The translations under genes were made by a program, and so were the position numbers. Below, piece after piece: positions 48,526-58,720 of a DNA stretch of 64,000 bases. Source of the DNA: Fodinicola feengrottensis (GTDB lineage: Bacteria; Actinomycetota; Actinomycetes; Mycobacteriales; HKI-0501); assembly GCF_010993775.1 (NCBI RefSeq), contig NZ_WOTO01000016.1, positions 62,001-126,000 on the forward strand. The letters are read 5' to 3'. The notes below the pieces were generated by a model, which saw nothing but the letters and a program-made list of their open reading frames with translations, was not told the origin of the DNA and made no database searches. Position 1 is the stretch's first letter. Every line of letters begins with the position of its first letter.

Positions 48526-48843
48526 GAGGATCGTCCTGTCTGTGACGCAGCTGGATGAGCTTCCAGGCAGTTAGTGGAGTGGTGCGCTGGGCCGGGGGAC
48601 CGCAACGCACCACTCGCTTGATGGGCCGCGGCCAGTTCTGCCACGTCGGGCGGTGATGTCACAGTCACTTGGCCTTCCCTTAGCGCGCAGGCGATAGTGC
48701 TCACTGATTCAGCGACGCGAATGTACGGCACGATCGAGCTGCCCTGTGCGGGGTTGCGAGAGTTGCGACCCGTTAATAAAAGGCCGTATCAGCCGCGACC
48801 AGACGGCTACATACGCGAAAAATTTGGCAGACTGGCGTTGATC

Positions 48844-48872
48844 TTGACTGCCTGGATCTGATCGGTAACAAT
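48844..48872 (+). promoter_or_regulatory. Candidate promoter of the DUF6879 operon
   Basis: TTGACT at 48844-48849 and AACAAT at 48867-48872 are 17 bases apart, 45 bases upstream of the first gene start at 48918. The -35 box is good and the -10 box weak. No operator is recognised. Confidence 0.35.
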
Positions 48873-48917
48873 CAGTCTTGCCGCAACTATCCGCAACTCT
48901 GAGACTCGGGAGCTGCT

Positions 48918-49124
48918 ATGAAGCTGACGTTCGTGGGCAAGGATCCGAACTCCAACCCGTCCGGATCGCCCACCGTCTACAAGACCGACCGCGACACCTG
49001 GGTGGTGCAGGGCTGGGTGATCACTGACCCGGAGGCGCTCGCGGAGATGGGCATCCCTGAGGGTGAAAGCGCGGTGGAAATCCCGGACCGGATGCTCCAG
49101 TTCTTCCCCCAGACAGGCGCATGA
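48918..49124 (+). CDS. Small hypothetical protein of the DUF6879/XRE operon
   Basis: Sixty-eight residues: MKLTFVGKDPNSNPSGSPTV, YKTDRDTWVVQGWVITDPEA, LAEMGIPEGESAVEIPDRML. This kind of short protein commonly precedes a DUF6879 gene in actinomycetes. Its TGA overlaps the next ATG by four bases. Function unknown. Confidence 0.75.
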   Translation: MKLTFVGKDPNSNPSGSPTVYKTDRDTWVVQGWVITDPEALAEMGIPEGESAVEIPDRMLQFFPQTGA

Positions 49125-49642
49125 CGACCTCGATCAGCGCGACCGACTTCGAAAACCTGCTGACGGCATTCGAGCGCAGCTCAGTGCACCTGGAAATGCG
49201 CGAGGCGTACGGCACCGAAGTCGAACTCCCGCACATGGGCCAATGGGCCGCGGGCGAGCCAGATGATCTGGCGTGGCTGGACGGCTGGTGCGACACCGTC
49301 CGCGGCCATGTCGCAGCGGGTAGGACGGTACGGCGAGCCAGGGTCGTGTGCGAACCATTGAGCGATTACCAGCGCTGGTCGCACAGCATCGCGTACCCGA
49401 TGGTCGCCGCCGGCGAAGATATCCGATGGGTGCCCCGCCGCTTGGCGTCCAGCATCGCGGTACCGGGCAACGACTTCTACTTGTTCGACGACACCCTCGT
49501 GGTGTTCCTTATCTACGCTGGCAACGGCCTAGCCGTCGACAGGCTCGCCTCCCGCGAACCCGCCGACATCAAGCTGTGCCGCACCGCGTTCGATGCCGCC
49601 TGGAGACTCGCCACCCCCCACCGTGACTACCAACCCACCTAA
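49121..49642 (+). CDS. DUF6879-family protein
   Basis: 173 residues, coupled to both neighbours. The landmarks are FENLLTAFERSSVHLEMREA, EPDDLAWLDGWCDTVRGHVA, RARVVCEPLSDYQRWSHSIA, ASSIAVPGNDFYLFDDTLVV. The alpha/beta layout and the operon partner (XRE/DUF5753) identify the family, whose role is not known. It may act with the regulator as a ligand or immunity-like partner. Confidence 0.8.
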   Translation: MTTSISATDFENLLTAFERSSVHLEMREAYGTEVELPHMGQWAAGEPDDLAWLDGWCDTVRGHVAAGRTVRRARVVCEPLSDYQRWSHSIAYPMVAAGEDIRWVPRRLASSIAVPGNDFYLFDDTLVVFLIYAGNGLAVDRLASREPADIKLCRTAFDAAWRLATPHRDYQPT

Positions 49643-50540
49643 AACTTCCCCGGCCAGCCGGTCGAACAGCCCGTCGAGTTCCGTACAGCACGACCGACGC
49701 CAGCTCGGCGCGCGGCTGCGGCAACTCCGCAAAGCCGCCGGGCTGACCGGTCGGCAACTCGGCGAGGCCACCGCGCAGGACTCGACCCGGGTCAGCAAAC
49801 TCGAAAACGGCGTCCAGGAACCCACCGACCAGGACTTGGTGACCTGGTGCACCGCCTGTGGCGCCCTGGACCAGGTCGAGAGCCTGCGCACTGAAGTCCG
49901 ACGGATCAGCACGGCGTACCTGGAACTCAAACAACAAGCCAAAGCCGGCATGAAACGGGTGCTCGGCGCGCACACCAACCAGCGGTACGCGACCACCCGC
50001 AGATTCCGCGTCTACGAACAAAACGTCATCCCAGGCTTGTTCCAGACCGCCGACTACGCCGCCGCGATGCTGTCATCCTGGATCGACTTCCTGGACACCC
50101 CCAACGACCTAGACGAAGCCGTCACCATCCGCCTGGAACGCCAGAAAATACTGTACGACCAACGCAAACGCTTCGAGATCGTCCTGGACGAACACGCCCT
50201 CTACAAACGGTTCGGCTCCATCAGCACCCAGATCGGGCAACTGGACCGGCTACTGACCGTCATGGACTTTCCCACCGTATCCCTGGGCATCATCCCGACC
50301 GACGCTGCCCGCGGCCCGGTACCGGTTCCCTCCATCGGATTCTGGATCTTCAACGACACACTCGCCGCCCTGGAAACACCCACCGCCACCCTAGAAGTCA
50401 CTAAAAAACCGAAAATCCAGCTCTACGCCCGTCTCTTCGACGGCCTGCGCACCAATGCCAGCTACCGCAGCAATGCTCGATCACTGCTCACCAAAGCCAT
50501 CACCACCCTCACCGTCCAACTCGGCAGTGACCCTTTCTGA
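49623..50540 (+). CDS. XRE/DUF5753 (Scr1-type) regulator
   Basis: 305 residues from GTG 49623, overlapping the DUF6879 end by 20 bases. The helix-turn-helix is LRQLRKAAGLTGRQLGEATA, QDSTRVSKLENGVQEPTDQD. DUF5753: YEQNVIPGLFQTADYAAAML, RLERQKILYDQRKRFEIVLD, EHALYKRFGSISTQIGQLDR, FPTVSLGIIPTDAARGPVPV. The gene is intact. The operon is divergent from the lanthipeptide/DUF574 region and may control it, though no operator is seen. Confidence 0.85.
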   Translation: MTTNPPKTSPASRSNSPSSSVQHDRRQLGARLRQLRKAAGLTGRQLGEATAQDSTRVSKLENGVQEPTDQDLVTWCTACGALDQVESLRTEVRRISTAYLELKQQAKAGMKRVLGAHTNQRYATTRRFRVYEQNVIPGLFQTADYAAAMLSSWIDFLDTPNDLDEAVTIRLERQKILYDQRKRFEIVLDEHALYKRFGSISTQIGQLDRLLTVMDFPTVSLGIIPTDAARGPVPVPSIGFWIFNDTLAALETPTATLEVTKKPKIQLYARLFDGLRTNASYRSNARSLLTKAITTLTVQLGSDPF

Positions 50541-51051
50541 ATCAAACGGTGAATGCGCATGTGAGCCATATTTGGCGCAGTTCCACAACAATCACGTCAA
50601 ACGACAGGCGGGTGGTGTCTAGTGTCTCGTCCGCGTCGTCGAAACGTGGACCTGCACCAACTGACACCGGCACCGTTGGTCAGTAGGATCGGTCGACGGC
50701 AGGACTGCCGCCCGCGCTCAAGAAATAGATCGGTGGCGGCTGAAGCAGGAGAATCACCGCGAGCACATCGGGAGATGAAACCAATAGTCTTGGCCGACTT
50801 TCGTACGCTCTGAGAGGAGCAGAGCGTTGGCAGCGTGACACGCGTTCAACGTGTTCGTCCACCCGGAAGCCTGCCGGATCGAGCTGACCTATCAGACCTT
50901 CGATGTCCACGACGCACCCGGCCAGCAGCTCCTGGTCGGCACTCTGGAGCCGGGCAGCAAAAGCGCCACAGCACCGTTGTCGCTGATCTGACGCTGACTC
51001 AGATTTGGTTGTTCCACATGCGAAACATGACGCAGCTGCTGTCGTCGAAGG
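50541..51051. other. ~500 bp of remnants
   Basis: Only short open readings. The recognisable part is a MmyB-like tail at about 50845-50991 (separate entry). The rest shows no motif, promoter or repeat I can support. Confidence 0.45.
50845..50991 (+). pseudogene. MmyB-like regulator tail fragment
   Basis: Reads NVFVHPEACRIELTYQTFDV, then HDAPGQQLLVGTLEPGSKSA to a TGA at 50989-50991. This resembles the end of the MmyB-like ligand-binding domain (HPxxGxxxLxYE...PGQxLVVYxAEPGSxS) of XRE regulators. The DNA-binding part is gone. Confidence 0.4.
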
Positions 51052-51351
51052 TCATTGTTCAGAGATTCTCAAAAGTGCCAAGCTTTTTGTAAAACTTTGG
51101 TGCCACGGACCGCCGTGTCGCCAGTAATCATTAGAATCTTCCAGTAAAAACTCCAACACCCCTCCTGTCACTGTTGTCTGCTGAGCCAGCCCTCGACAAT
51201 CTCCGAACGGCCGACCCGCGAACCTCGTACGGCCATTCGTGATACTCCGCGTCTTCGCCAAACAGCGCCTCAAGGGGTACGCCGGCGCTGCTGTCTCCCA
51301 CTCGTGTAGGTACTTCTTGACCCAGGATCCCACCTGCGCGCGCGTTGTCAT
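51052..51351 (-). CDS. Possible small gene downstream of the SIR2-like gene
   Basis: A 99-residue reading begins MTTRAQVGSWVKKYLHEWET and ends GVLEFLLEDSNDYWRHGGPW, HQSFTKSLALLRISEQ. In the middle, another frame looks more protein-like (GVPLEALFGEDAEYHEWPYE), so compensating frameshifts are likely. It lies 88 bases downstream of the SIR2-like gene on the same strand and could be a partner. No family is recognised. Confidence 0.3.
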   Translation of the reverse strand: MTTRAQVGSWVKKYLHEWETAAPAYPLRRCLAKTRSITNGRTRFAGRPFGDCRGLAQQTTVTGGVLEFLLEDSNDYWRHGGPWHQSFTKSLALLRISEQ

Positions 51352-51439
51352 TTGGTTCGTCCTGGCTCGTGCTCCGTCCTGGCCACGTCATAAAGACTGG
51401 GGTTGCGCGAGATTCCCTCAGCCACGAGCAATGATTGGT

Positions 51440-53257
51440 TCACTGAGTGGTTGCCCAGCGCCCGTATTCGTCGGGGTACCAGTGGTCGCTGCTGGGGAGC
51501 ATGCCGGCGCTGACGGCCGGTATTGCCGAGTATGCAGCGTTTTTGGCCCATGTCGCGTATTGATTGTCGTATTCCGTTTGGGCAGCGGTTAGCCGCTGGG
51601 CGTGGCCGTCGAAGAGTCCTGCCTCGAGTAGATGCAATTTATCGCCTTGTTCTGCGAGCTCTTGCGTTAGCCAGGCCGAGGGTATGGGTGTGTACTCGTC
51701 GAGTCGTCCGGTGGACCGAATGTGTGGTACGTCGGAGCCAATGCTGAGGTTATCTTGGACCGCTTCGTCTGTTTTGGAGACGAGCCGCAGATATTCGAAT
51801 CGTTCCCAGTGGTCGGCGTAGGCGGTTGTCCCCAGCGCGAGATGGCTGGTGAAGATTGGCAGCAGTGAGTTGTGGAGCCGTCTCGACGCAGTCGCGTGGG
51901 ACATAGTTTCCTGTGGACCGAGGATATGGCCGACCTTGCGGAGCTTTCCTGTGCGCGGGTCGACAGTCGTCGGTTCGCGGAGCAAGCGGACTACGAGAGG
52001 CCATCGTTCGGCGGCTGTCGCCGCCACACCTGCTGCGTACAGCATCATGGTTGCTGGTGCGCGTACGAGATGTAGGAGGGACGTCGAGCCGCTTTGGGAG
52101 ACGGGACGCGCTAGTCGTTCGATATCAGCAAACCACCACCGGTCTGTGTCTGCATTTCCCCAGTAGACAGTAGTTGCGACGAGTGCGAGCAGGACCTCGA
52201 TGCCTGTCTCCAGTTGGGCGAGTCTGTGCTCATGTTCGTACTGGACGTTGGGGGCGTCCCAGCGCTCCGGAATCAAAGGCGCCAAGGTGCGTACGCGTTC
52301 GAATTCGGTGCGGATGAAGTCGTGTAAGGGCACAGCGACTCGGGCTCCGGATAGCGAGCGTTTTGCTGTTGCTACGGCAATCGCCGTAGTTGCGGGATGT
52401 TGGCGTTCGGTGTCGGCTAATGCATCTGTCGTGTCGGCTAGTTTGCCGAAAAATGTGTCCGCATCGGCGTGAATGTAGACACCGCTTCTCTGGAGGCGAA
52501 GATCGTTTGCCGTCTCTCCGAGGGGGAAGGGGTCGGCCCAGTAGGTGCCGAACCTGCGGGTTGTGCAGCGTGCCAGAGCTTCGCGTAGCGCAGTGTCCCA
52601 GGTTGCAGACCAGCCGGAGATGATCAAGCCGTACTCGTCGAAGATTCGATCGAGCAGACCGTTCAACTGCGGAGGGTAGGTGCTGAGTTCCTCGGCCGTG
52701 TTGAGCATGCTTGCCGGACTGAGGTAGTCACCGTGTAGGTGAACTACCAGACACCGGAGGGTGTGGAGAGGGGCTAGGCCAGCGATGTCGGCGGGTGCGG
52801 TGACAACAGTGGGTTCGATGCCTTCTTCGCGCAGCGCGGCTTCGGTCAGCCGATCGAAGTTGATCGTGATAATGACTCGGACTAAACCACTTGTGACAAG
52901 CCTGGCAACGGCTGCATGGGCGGCGGTCGGGAGCTTGCTGCCCTGCTCGCGTTCGTCCTCGGTCGGTTCGAAATAGCCGCGTAGGAGCGCCTGACGTTCC
53001 AAGGGCGTACGTGTGAGTGTGTCCAGGAGATCGTCGTACGTTGACAGCTTGCCAAATCGATCGCGGTACCAGTCGAAAGGATCTGTTGGCGTAGCTCCCT
53101 CGGTCTGTGCCACTTTGAGGATCAGATCCTCCTGTACTGCCCACGCCGATGGCACATCTGCGGCAATCGATACTCCGGCGCCAAGCAGCACCGCGTACGC
53201 ACCAGGACTACTGCGTAACGCAAATCCCAAGGTCACATACGGTTCGATGTGAACCAC
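51440..53257 (-). CDS. SIR2-like domain protein, candidate defence NADase
   Basis: An intact 605-residue protein. Residues 1-230 form a SIR2_2-type Rossmann domain. Landmarks: LLGAGVSIAADVPSAW (NAD loop, GAGVS 26-30), TINFD 131-135 with Asn133, LHGDY 174-178 with His175, and LIISGWSATWD 211-221. Those Asn and His positions match the catalytic pair of SIR2 NADases used in bacterial anti-phage systems. Residues ~250-605 are mainly helical with no recognised domain (YEHEHRLAQLETGIEVLLAL, MMLYAAGVAATAAERWPLVV). The effector could act alone or with a neighbour. Deacetylase function is less likely because no zinc-Cys set is seen. Confidence 0.8.
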   Translation of the reverse strand: MVHIEPYVTLGFALRSSPGAYAVLLGAGVSIAADVPSAWAVQEDLILKVAQTEGATPTDPFDWYRDRFGKLSTYDDLLDTLTRTPLERQALLRGYFEPTEDEREQGSKLPTAAHAAVARLVTSGLVRVIITINFDRLTEAALREEGIEPTVVTAPADIAGLAPLHTLRCLVVHLHGDYLSPASMLNTAEELSTYPPQLNGLLDRIFDEYGLIISGWSATWDTALREALARCTTRRFGTYWADPFPLGETANDLRLQRSGVYIHADADTFFGKLADTTDALADTERQHPATTAIAVATAKRSLSGARVAVPLHDFIRTEFERVRTLAPLIPERWDAPNVQYEHEHRLAQLETGIEVLLALVATTVYWGNADTDRWWFADIERLARPVSQSGSTSLLHLVRAPATMMLYAAGVAATAAERWPLVVRLLREPTTVDPRTGKLRKVGHILGPQETMSHATASRRLHNSLLPIFTSHLALGTTAYADHWERFEYLRLVSKTDEAVQDNLSIGSDVPHIRSTGRLDEYTPIPSAWLTQELAEQGDKLHLLEAGLFDGHAQRLTAAQTEYDNQYATWAKNAAYSAIPAVSAGMLPSSDHWYPDEYGRWATTQ

Positions 53258-53274
53258 CCCCCCCAGATAAGGCT

Positions 53275-53403
53275 TTAGGCCAAGTTCAATAGATGGTGTC
53301 CGAAGCGGTTGTCACCGGAGGCCGCCTGTTGCCAGGCGACGGTGACTCTGATGTGGATGCCGAGCATGCGGGCCAGAACTGCGGCAGGTACCTCGGGGGT
53401 GAT
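53275..53403 (-). pseudogene. C-terminal scrap of an integrase or recombinase
   Basis: Reads TPEVPAAVLARMLGIHIRVT, VAWQQAASGDN and stops at TAA 53275-53277. This resembles the last ~40 residues of actinomycete site-specific recombinase genes (PxxVLADLLGIHxxTAxxWxxxA). It lies between the AfsR-type gene and the SIR2-like gene and suggests that the latter arrived on a mobile element. Confidence 0.4.
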
Positions 53404-53406
53404 GCG

Positions 53407-56173
53407 TCATTGCTCGGCTCGCGCGATGGTGGCGAGTGTGGTGCGGATCTGGTCGGCATCGGGGTGGTTGAGTTCGACGAAGATGGTTAGGGCCTTCTGG
53501 TAGGCGGTGAGCGCGTTCTGGTCGTCGCCGGCGCCGTGCTGGATGTCGTCGGCGAGGTGGGTCAGGGTGGCTGCCATGCCATGTCGGTCGCCAAGTTCAC
53601 GGAACATGGCGACGGCCCGCTGGTAGCTGTTGATGGCCGCGGTCTGGTTGCCGAGGTGGTGGTGGATGTAGCCGAGACTGTCCCAGGTGTGTGCTTGGCC
53701 ATCGCGGTTGCCGAGCCGTTCGTGCAGGGCCAGTGCCTGTTGGCACCTGTCGCGAGCCTGGTCGTGGTCGCCGAGTTGGGCATGGTGCCAGCCGACCGCG
53801 TTGACGGCGTCGGCTTGACCGACCAGATGACCGGTCGCCTGGTGCAGCAGGAGTGACTGTTCGGCATGATCGAGGGCTCGAGTTTGGTCGTTTTGTCGCC
53901 CCCACACGAAGGCGAGCGTGTAGTGCGTGCGGGCTTGGCCGGCCAGGTCGCCTGTTTTCTCATAGAGGGCGAGCGCCTGTTGGAGCTCCGTGTGAGCCTG
54001 CGGATAGAGGGCTAGTTCGGTGTACGCGGCCGCGAGGTTGCGGTGAGTGCGGGCCTGTACGGCCGGGTTGCCGAGGCGGTCCGCTGCGGTGACGGCAGTG
54101 CGGCTGGTGGTGACCCAGTCGTTCCAAAGGCCGCGCCGGTCCAAGTAGCTGAGCAAGGCCCAGGCCAGTTGCCAGGTATGCGCGTCGTATCCGGTCGCGG
54201 CGGAGTGCTCGACGGCTGCGAGTAGCACATCGTGTTCTGCGGTAAACCACGCCAAAGCCTGGTCCGGATCGGCGAAATCCTCTTTGATCGTGTCCGATCG
54301 CGGTGGGTCCAATGTGATCGAATCCCGGGTGGGATGGAGCACGCGGTCGGCGCCATACGCGGCGTGCAGGTAATAATCGAGCATTCGGCGCGTGGCCTGC
54401 GGATCTTCGTCGTCCCTTAGTTCTGCGGCGTAAGCGCGGAGCAGATCGTGGAAGGCATACCGTCCGCGGCGATGCTCGACGATGAGGTTGGCGTGGCTCA
54501 GTTCTGTGAGTGACTGGTGTACGGCCGTAGGCGACACGCCGGCGAGACTGGCGGCCGCGGGAACCGTGATGTCCGGGCCGGGGTGGTGACCGAGCAACCG
54601 GAACAGTCTGGCCGTCGGTGGTGTCAACGCCCGGTAGGACCAGGAGAAGACCGCGCGTAGATCCGAGTTCGGGTCATCGCCAGCCAACAGGTCGAGGCGG
54701 TGGTCGGCCAATTCAGAGGCCAGGACATGCAGTGGCAGGTGCGGCTGCAGTGCGGCCCGAGCAGCGACCACGGCCAGCGCGAGCGGTAGGCGTGCGCAGC
54801 GGGTGATGATGTCCGCGACAGCCGCCGGCTCGGTCTGGACGCGATGTTGGCCGAGGCGGTTTATCAATAGCCGTACGGCATCCGTTTCGGACAGCAGATC
54901 GAGGGACACCGGTCGCGCACCGTCCACCGCGACCAAGCCGGTGAGTTGGTTGCGGCTGGTCACCAGGACGAGGCAGGACGGCGTGCCCGGCAGGAGCGGC
55001 CGGACCTGCGCGGTGTCGCGCGCGTTGTCCAGCAGGATCAGCAGCCGCCGACCGGACACTTCGCTGCGATATCGGGCCGCCCGTTCATCCAGGCCAAGCG
55101 GAATCCGTTGCGAGGCAACGCCGAGCGCCTCCAGGAAGGCACGGATAGCGTCGGCCGGATCGAGCGGTCCGGCCGGGTCGAATCCACGCAGGTTCACGTA
55201 CAGATGACCGTCTGGGAATCGGTCGGCGATCTGGTGGGCGCCATGCACCGCCAACGCGGTCTTGCCTACCCCCGCGGTGCCGCCGATCGCGGTGATGAGC
55301 ACGGTGCCATTGGCGTGCGCCTGGTTGGTCAGCGCGGCCAGTTCGGCTGCTCGGCCGGCGAACTGCGGAACCGTCGGCGGCAACTGATGCGGTCCAGTCG
55401 ATGCGGTGATCCGTGGCAACGGCACGGGCGGCGCTGATCCGAGGTGGCCACGCACACACTTGCTGGTGTGCCGCTTGCAGTTCGGCACCGGGGTCGGTGC
55501 CCAGTTCGTCGACCAGCCGCTGCCGTACGGTCGTATAGAGATTCAGAGCGTCACCAGTCCGACCGGTGGCCGCGAGCGCTTGAATCAGCGCGCCGGACAC
55601 CGACTCTGCTAACGGAAACTCGCCCGCCAGCTCAGTCAGCGGACCGACAGCCGCGGTCGGGTCACCGATCCGCACCTCGACCAACCCCCACGCGACCATC
55701 GCGTCGACATACTGTTGACCTAACGCGAGGCGGGTTCTGGTCACCCACGAACCGGACAGGCCGGCCAGCGGTTCACCTCGCCACAGCTGCACCGCCGCAC
55801 GCAGCAGGGCAATTCGTTCAGAGTCGGACCCGGACATGCGGGCCTGGCTTATGAGTTGTCGCATGTGCAGTGCGTCGATCGCGGCGGGTGCGGCGTCCAG
55901 CAGGTATCCGCGGCCGGACTGGTGCAGCAGGCGGCAGTCATTTCCCGCATCGGCCAAGATGTGCCGAATCCGGGAGAGATGAGCATTCAGGCTGTTACGT
56001 GCTTCCTGGGGAGGTTCCTCACCCCACACCCGGTCAATCAGGACCTCAGCGGAGACAACTCGGCCCGCGTCGACCAGTAGAGCGGCCAGGACGGTGCGCT
56101 GCCGCGGCTGCCCGGCGTCCACCCGGCGTCCAGCAGTCCAGATTTCGACCGGTCCCAGCAGCCGAAACTTCAT
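53407..56173 (-). pseudogene. AfsR/SARP-type regulator (SARP + NB-ARC + TPR), one frameshift
   Basis: ATG 56173 opens MKFRLLGPVEIWTAGRRVDA, the SARP winged helix, followed by the activation domain (AAPAAIDALHMRQLISQARM, GALIQALAATGRTGDALNLY). Near 55450 one shift leads to the NB-ARC ATPase: ELAALTNQAHANGTVLITAI, GGTAGVGKTALAVHGAHQIA (Walker A), RRLLILLDNARDTAQV (Walker B), LVLVTSRNQLTGL. Several TPRs follow (AHTELQQALALYEKTGDLAG, AHTWDSLGYIHHHLGNQTAA). Corrected length is ~922 residues, normal for AfsR. Such proteins activate secondary-metabolite clusters; the lanthipeptide genes lie 6 kb away. Confidence 0.85.
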
Positions 56174-56431
56174 TGTCCGCCCCTGCCATCGCCGTGTAAC
56201 CAGCACCGCAAGGATTTCACAACCGCGCCAACCATCGGCCGCAGCGATCCTGCTCACGTGACCGAGAGGACGGTGAGCTGAGCCAGTTTGCCGGACTTCC
56301 GCCGATCCCGGCGGCAGTTTGGTGATCCGGGTGTCGGGAAGGAAAGGCAAACCTGCCCGACGCCGTCGAGCTGAACGCATGTCCCAGGTGGCCGATCGGC
56401 CACCCGCACTCCAAAAAAACAGAGGAAGACG

Positions 56432-57103
56432 ATGAACAGAAGGACTCTACGCGTGCGTACGGTGCTGATTGCGTTGGTTGCGGCGGGAGCGACGGTAGCC
56501 GCCTGTCAAGGCGCGTCGGCCACGACCGTGCCAACTTCGAAGTTCGCGACGGCTAACTCCACATTTGTGAACTCGGCACCCATGCACCTGGCCTCGGCGG
56601 TAAAGGTCGTCGGCGCCGCAGACGCGACGGGTGAGGTGCCGGTCTTGCTGTCCGACGGCAGCAGCTTCTCCGTGCCGGCCAGCAGTGTCACGCGCGTGCT
56701 GCATCCCGATACCACCGGTATTGCCATGCGCCGGACCTCCACTGGCATGGAGCCCGACATTACCGTCAACGGGCCTTGCGGCAGTTCCAATATCTACGTG
56801 CATGAGAAGTCGAACGGTCACCCGGTCAAGATGACCACTGGATTCACCATCAGGAAACCACTGCCGCCGGCGGTCTCGTACAAATGGCGTGCGGAAATCG
56901 ACCGGTACAACGGGGGCTACGACTACTCGTACTCAGCCTCCGGCGGACTTGCATTCCGCTACTCGTGGGCCGGTGGACACAGTAGCGACGCCAATTATCC
57001 CAGTGGTTACTACGAAGCCTTCGTAACGTACGGCTTTGCTCAGCTTGCCAATGGGCTCGTCTGCGTCAGCGGCGATCCGTACGCCGCACTCACCTACCTC
57101 TAG
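56432..57103 (+). CDS. Secreted hypothetical protein
   Basis: 223 residues from ATG 56432, with GAGGAAG upstream. The signal peptide has VRTVLIALVAAGATVAACQG; the AAC could act as a lipobox, although it is not a strict one. The mature part includes VPVLLSDGSSFSVPASSVTR, GPCGSSNIYVHEKSNGHPVK and an aromatic-rich end (YNGGYDYSYSASGGLAFRYS, YPSGYYEAFVTYGFAQLANG). Cys in GPCGSS and LVCVSG may pair. It is divergent from the AfsR-type gene. No family recognised. Confidence 0.75.
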   Translation: MNRRTLRVRTVLIALVAAGATVAACQGASATTVPTSKFATANSTFVNSAPMHLASAVKVVGAADATGEVPVLLSDGSSFSVPASSVTRVLHPDTTGIAMRRTSTGMEPDITVNGPCGSSNIYVHEKSNGHPVKMTTGFTIRKPLPPAVSYKWRAEIDRYNGGYDYSYSASGGLAFRYSWAGGHSSDANYPSGYYEAFVTYGFAQLANGLVCVSGDPYAALTYL

Positions 57104-57233
57104 CCAAACCTGGAGCGCGGTACGAACCTCGACTGAGCAACGACGCCATTACCCGAATCGGACGCATGTCCGATCGGTGGTGTCGCGAAGAGACTTGCTC
57201 TGCGTGCTCGCGTAATGACAAGATTATTACTTG

Positions 57234-57267
57234 GTCCCCGCCGACTCTCCCCGTGGTCGGCGGGGAC
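57234..57267 (+). terminator. Strong GC hairpin terminator
   Basis: GTCCCCGCCGAC (57234-57245) and GTCGGCGGGGAC (57256-57267) form a perfect 12-bp stem with a 10-base loop, followed by TTTGTTG. It lies 130 bases after the secreted-protein gene stop and is a good intrinsic terminator for it. Confidence 0.8.
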
Positions 57268-57459
57268 TTTGTTGATCTGCTTTGGGGCGACGCCGTCCGG
57301 CGACCAACCCGTCCCGGTTGCGATCTCGCTTCGACTCGCTTGCCGGTGATCTCGCCGGGCTCGTGGAACTAGGCTCCGTTGCCAGGCTCAGGGGCATCTG
57401 ACGCCACGTCGTGAAACGTGCGCGCCGCTGGTGGAGTCTTGTCGTACCGTCCTGCAACC

Positions 57460-57651
57460 ATGACCGGCATGCGCGTCGTACTCGCAGGCAGTGTCCAACC
57501 GGGCATGCGCCTGGCCCGTGGGTCCGAGATCGTCAGCCGCCAGTTGCTGACCACGAGCCAGCGTGTGGTCTTGGTTCTACATACCGGGGAGCGGATCGAA
57601 CTTGATCCCGATCAGCCAGTCACGATCGTTGGCGATCCACCTCGAAGCTGA
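57460..57651 (+). CDS. Small hypothetical protein
   Basis: Sixty-three residues: MTGMRVVLAGSVQPGMRLAR, GSEIVSRQLLTTSQRVVLVL, HTGERIELDPDQPVTIVGDP. It looks like a compact beta-barrel-like domain with alternating hydrophobics. No ribosome binding site is clear. Family not recognised. Confidence 0.5.
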   Translation: MTGMRVVLAGSVQPGMRLARGSEIVSRQLLTTSQRVVLVLHTGERIELDPDQPVTIVGDPPRS

Positions 57652-58192
57652 TGGATGCGCCCCGCGCTGCGCGGGACAGGACGGGCGTTCAACGCTAACG
57701 GCGTACGGGTCGTCGAGCGTCAACAGCAACTCTGCACGAGCAGGTACGCGGACGCTTCCAGTGGACTGCGTAATCGAACACATGTACGAGAAGATGGTGT
57801 CTGGCCTCGGCAACCTTCGACGGCACCTCGTGCGTACGTATGAACCACCTCGCAAGGTGTGGGTGCGGTTAGAGCAGGTATTCGCCAGTGGACTGGGCGG
57901 CGGCAAGCAGAGCCCCGCCCCGCGATTGCCCGGTCGCGAGGCTTGCGGTTGCGGCCCCGCGTCCCCGGACTGCAACACGCATGGGTGCGTACGACGAACG
58001 GCGCATGGATGGCCGTTGTCAGCTTCAGTCTCGTGGCTGACGCTGTCGGCGAGATCAATCTTCGCTACTTGCTGCGGGCCGAGATGATCGAGCCGCATCG
58101 GCGAATCCGTGCGCCCGGATGCCTCGTGAGGCAAATGTGTCGACACGTACGCGTCAATGGCGGCGGCATCGAGTCGCGAATCGCTCCGGCCG
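57652..58192. other. No supported gene
   Basis: Open readings on both strands are short or low-complexity and none has a recognised motif. It may hold decayed parts of the sigma-factor-like fragment that follows on the minus strand. Confidence 0.4.
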
Positions 58193-58444
58193 TTACCCGT
58201 CGACGGTGGCGCGGTTCGTCACAATGCTGCGCACGTACGCCGTAGGGGCGGTCAGTGTGTCAACTCGCCCGGAGAGTTCGGCGAAGGAATTCTGCGTCAG
58301 ATCCTCAGCAGCCACGCTGAAGGTTGGGCTACGCCAGTCGCATCTTAGGCGAATACCTGCGCAAGTAGAGAACCTGGAACACGTCTCCCTCGACCGCGAA
58401 GGCCGGTCGGCGCCAGCGTCCGTCCGCGACGACTGTCTGCCCAC
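58193..58444 (-). pseudogene. ECF sigma factor fragment
   Basis: The minus strand includes AAEDLTQNSFAELSGRVDTL, TAPTAYVRSIVTNRATVDG. This resembles region 2 of ECF sigma factors (A-E-D-x-x-Q-x-x-F...Y-L-R-x-x-V-x-N). Region 4 is not found downstream and the N-terminus is unclear. Confidence 0.4.
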
Positions 58445-58720
58445 TTTCGCACCCTGTCAAGCGCGACTGCGGGGAGGTTCGGTCGCATGTTCATGGCGGG
58501 TTTCAAATCGGAGAATACGTAGATGGACGCCAGGTGACGGTACCGCCAAACGAACACCCGGATGGACGGTCGATCAACACGGCATTGAACTGGCTGCTCC
58601 AAGTATGGACATAGCAAGTTCGGTGCAGCCGTGGCAATTGACGTAAGGCATCACAACCAGTGATATTCGATTTTGTGCATCTGTACGGCTGAGGTGAGTT
58701 AGTGAGACGGATCGGGCCTG

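Noticed and set aside
53293..53856. Plus-strand readings over the AfsR TPR region
   Set aside because: They are GC-bias shadows of the minus-strand TPR repeats.
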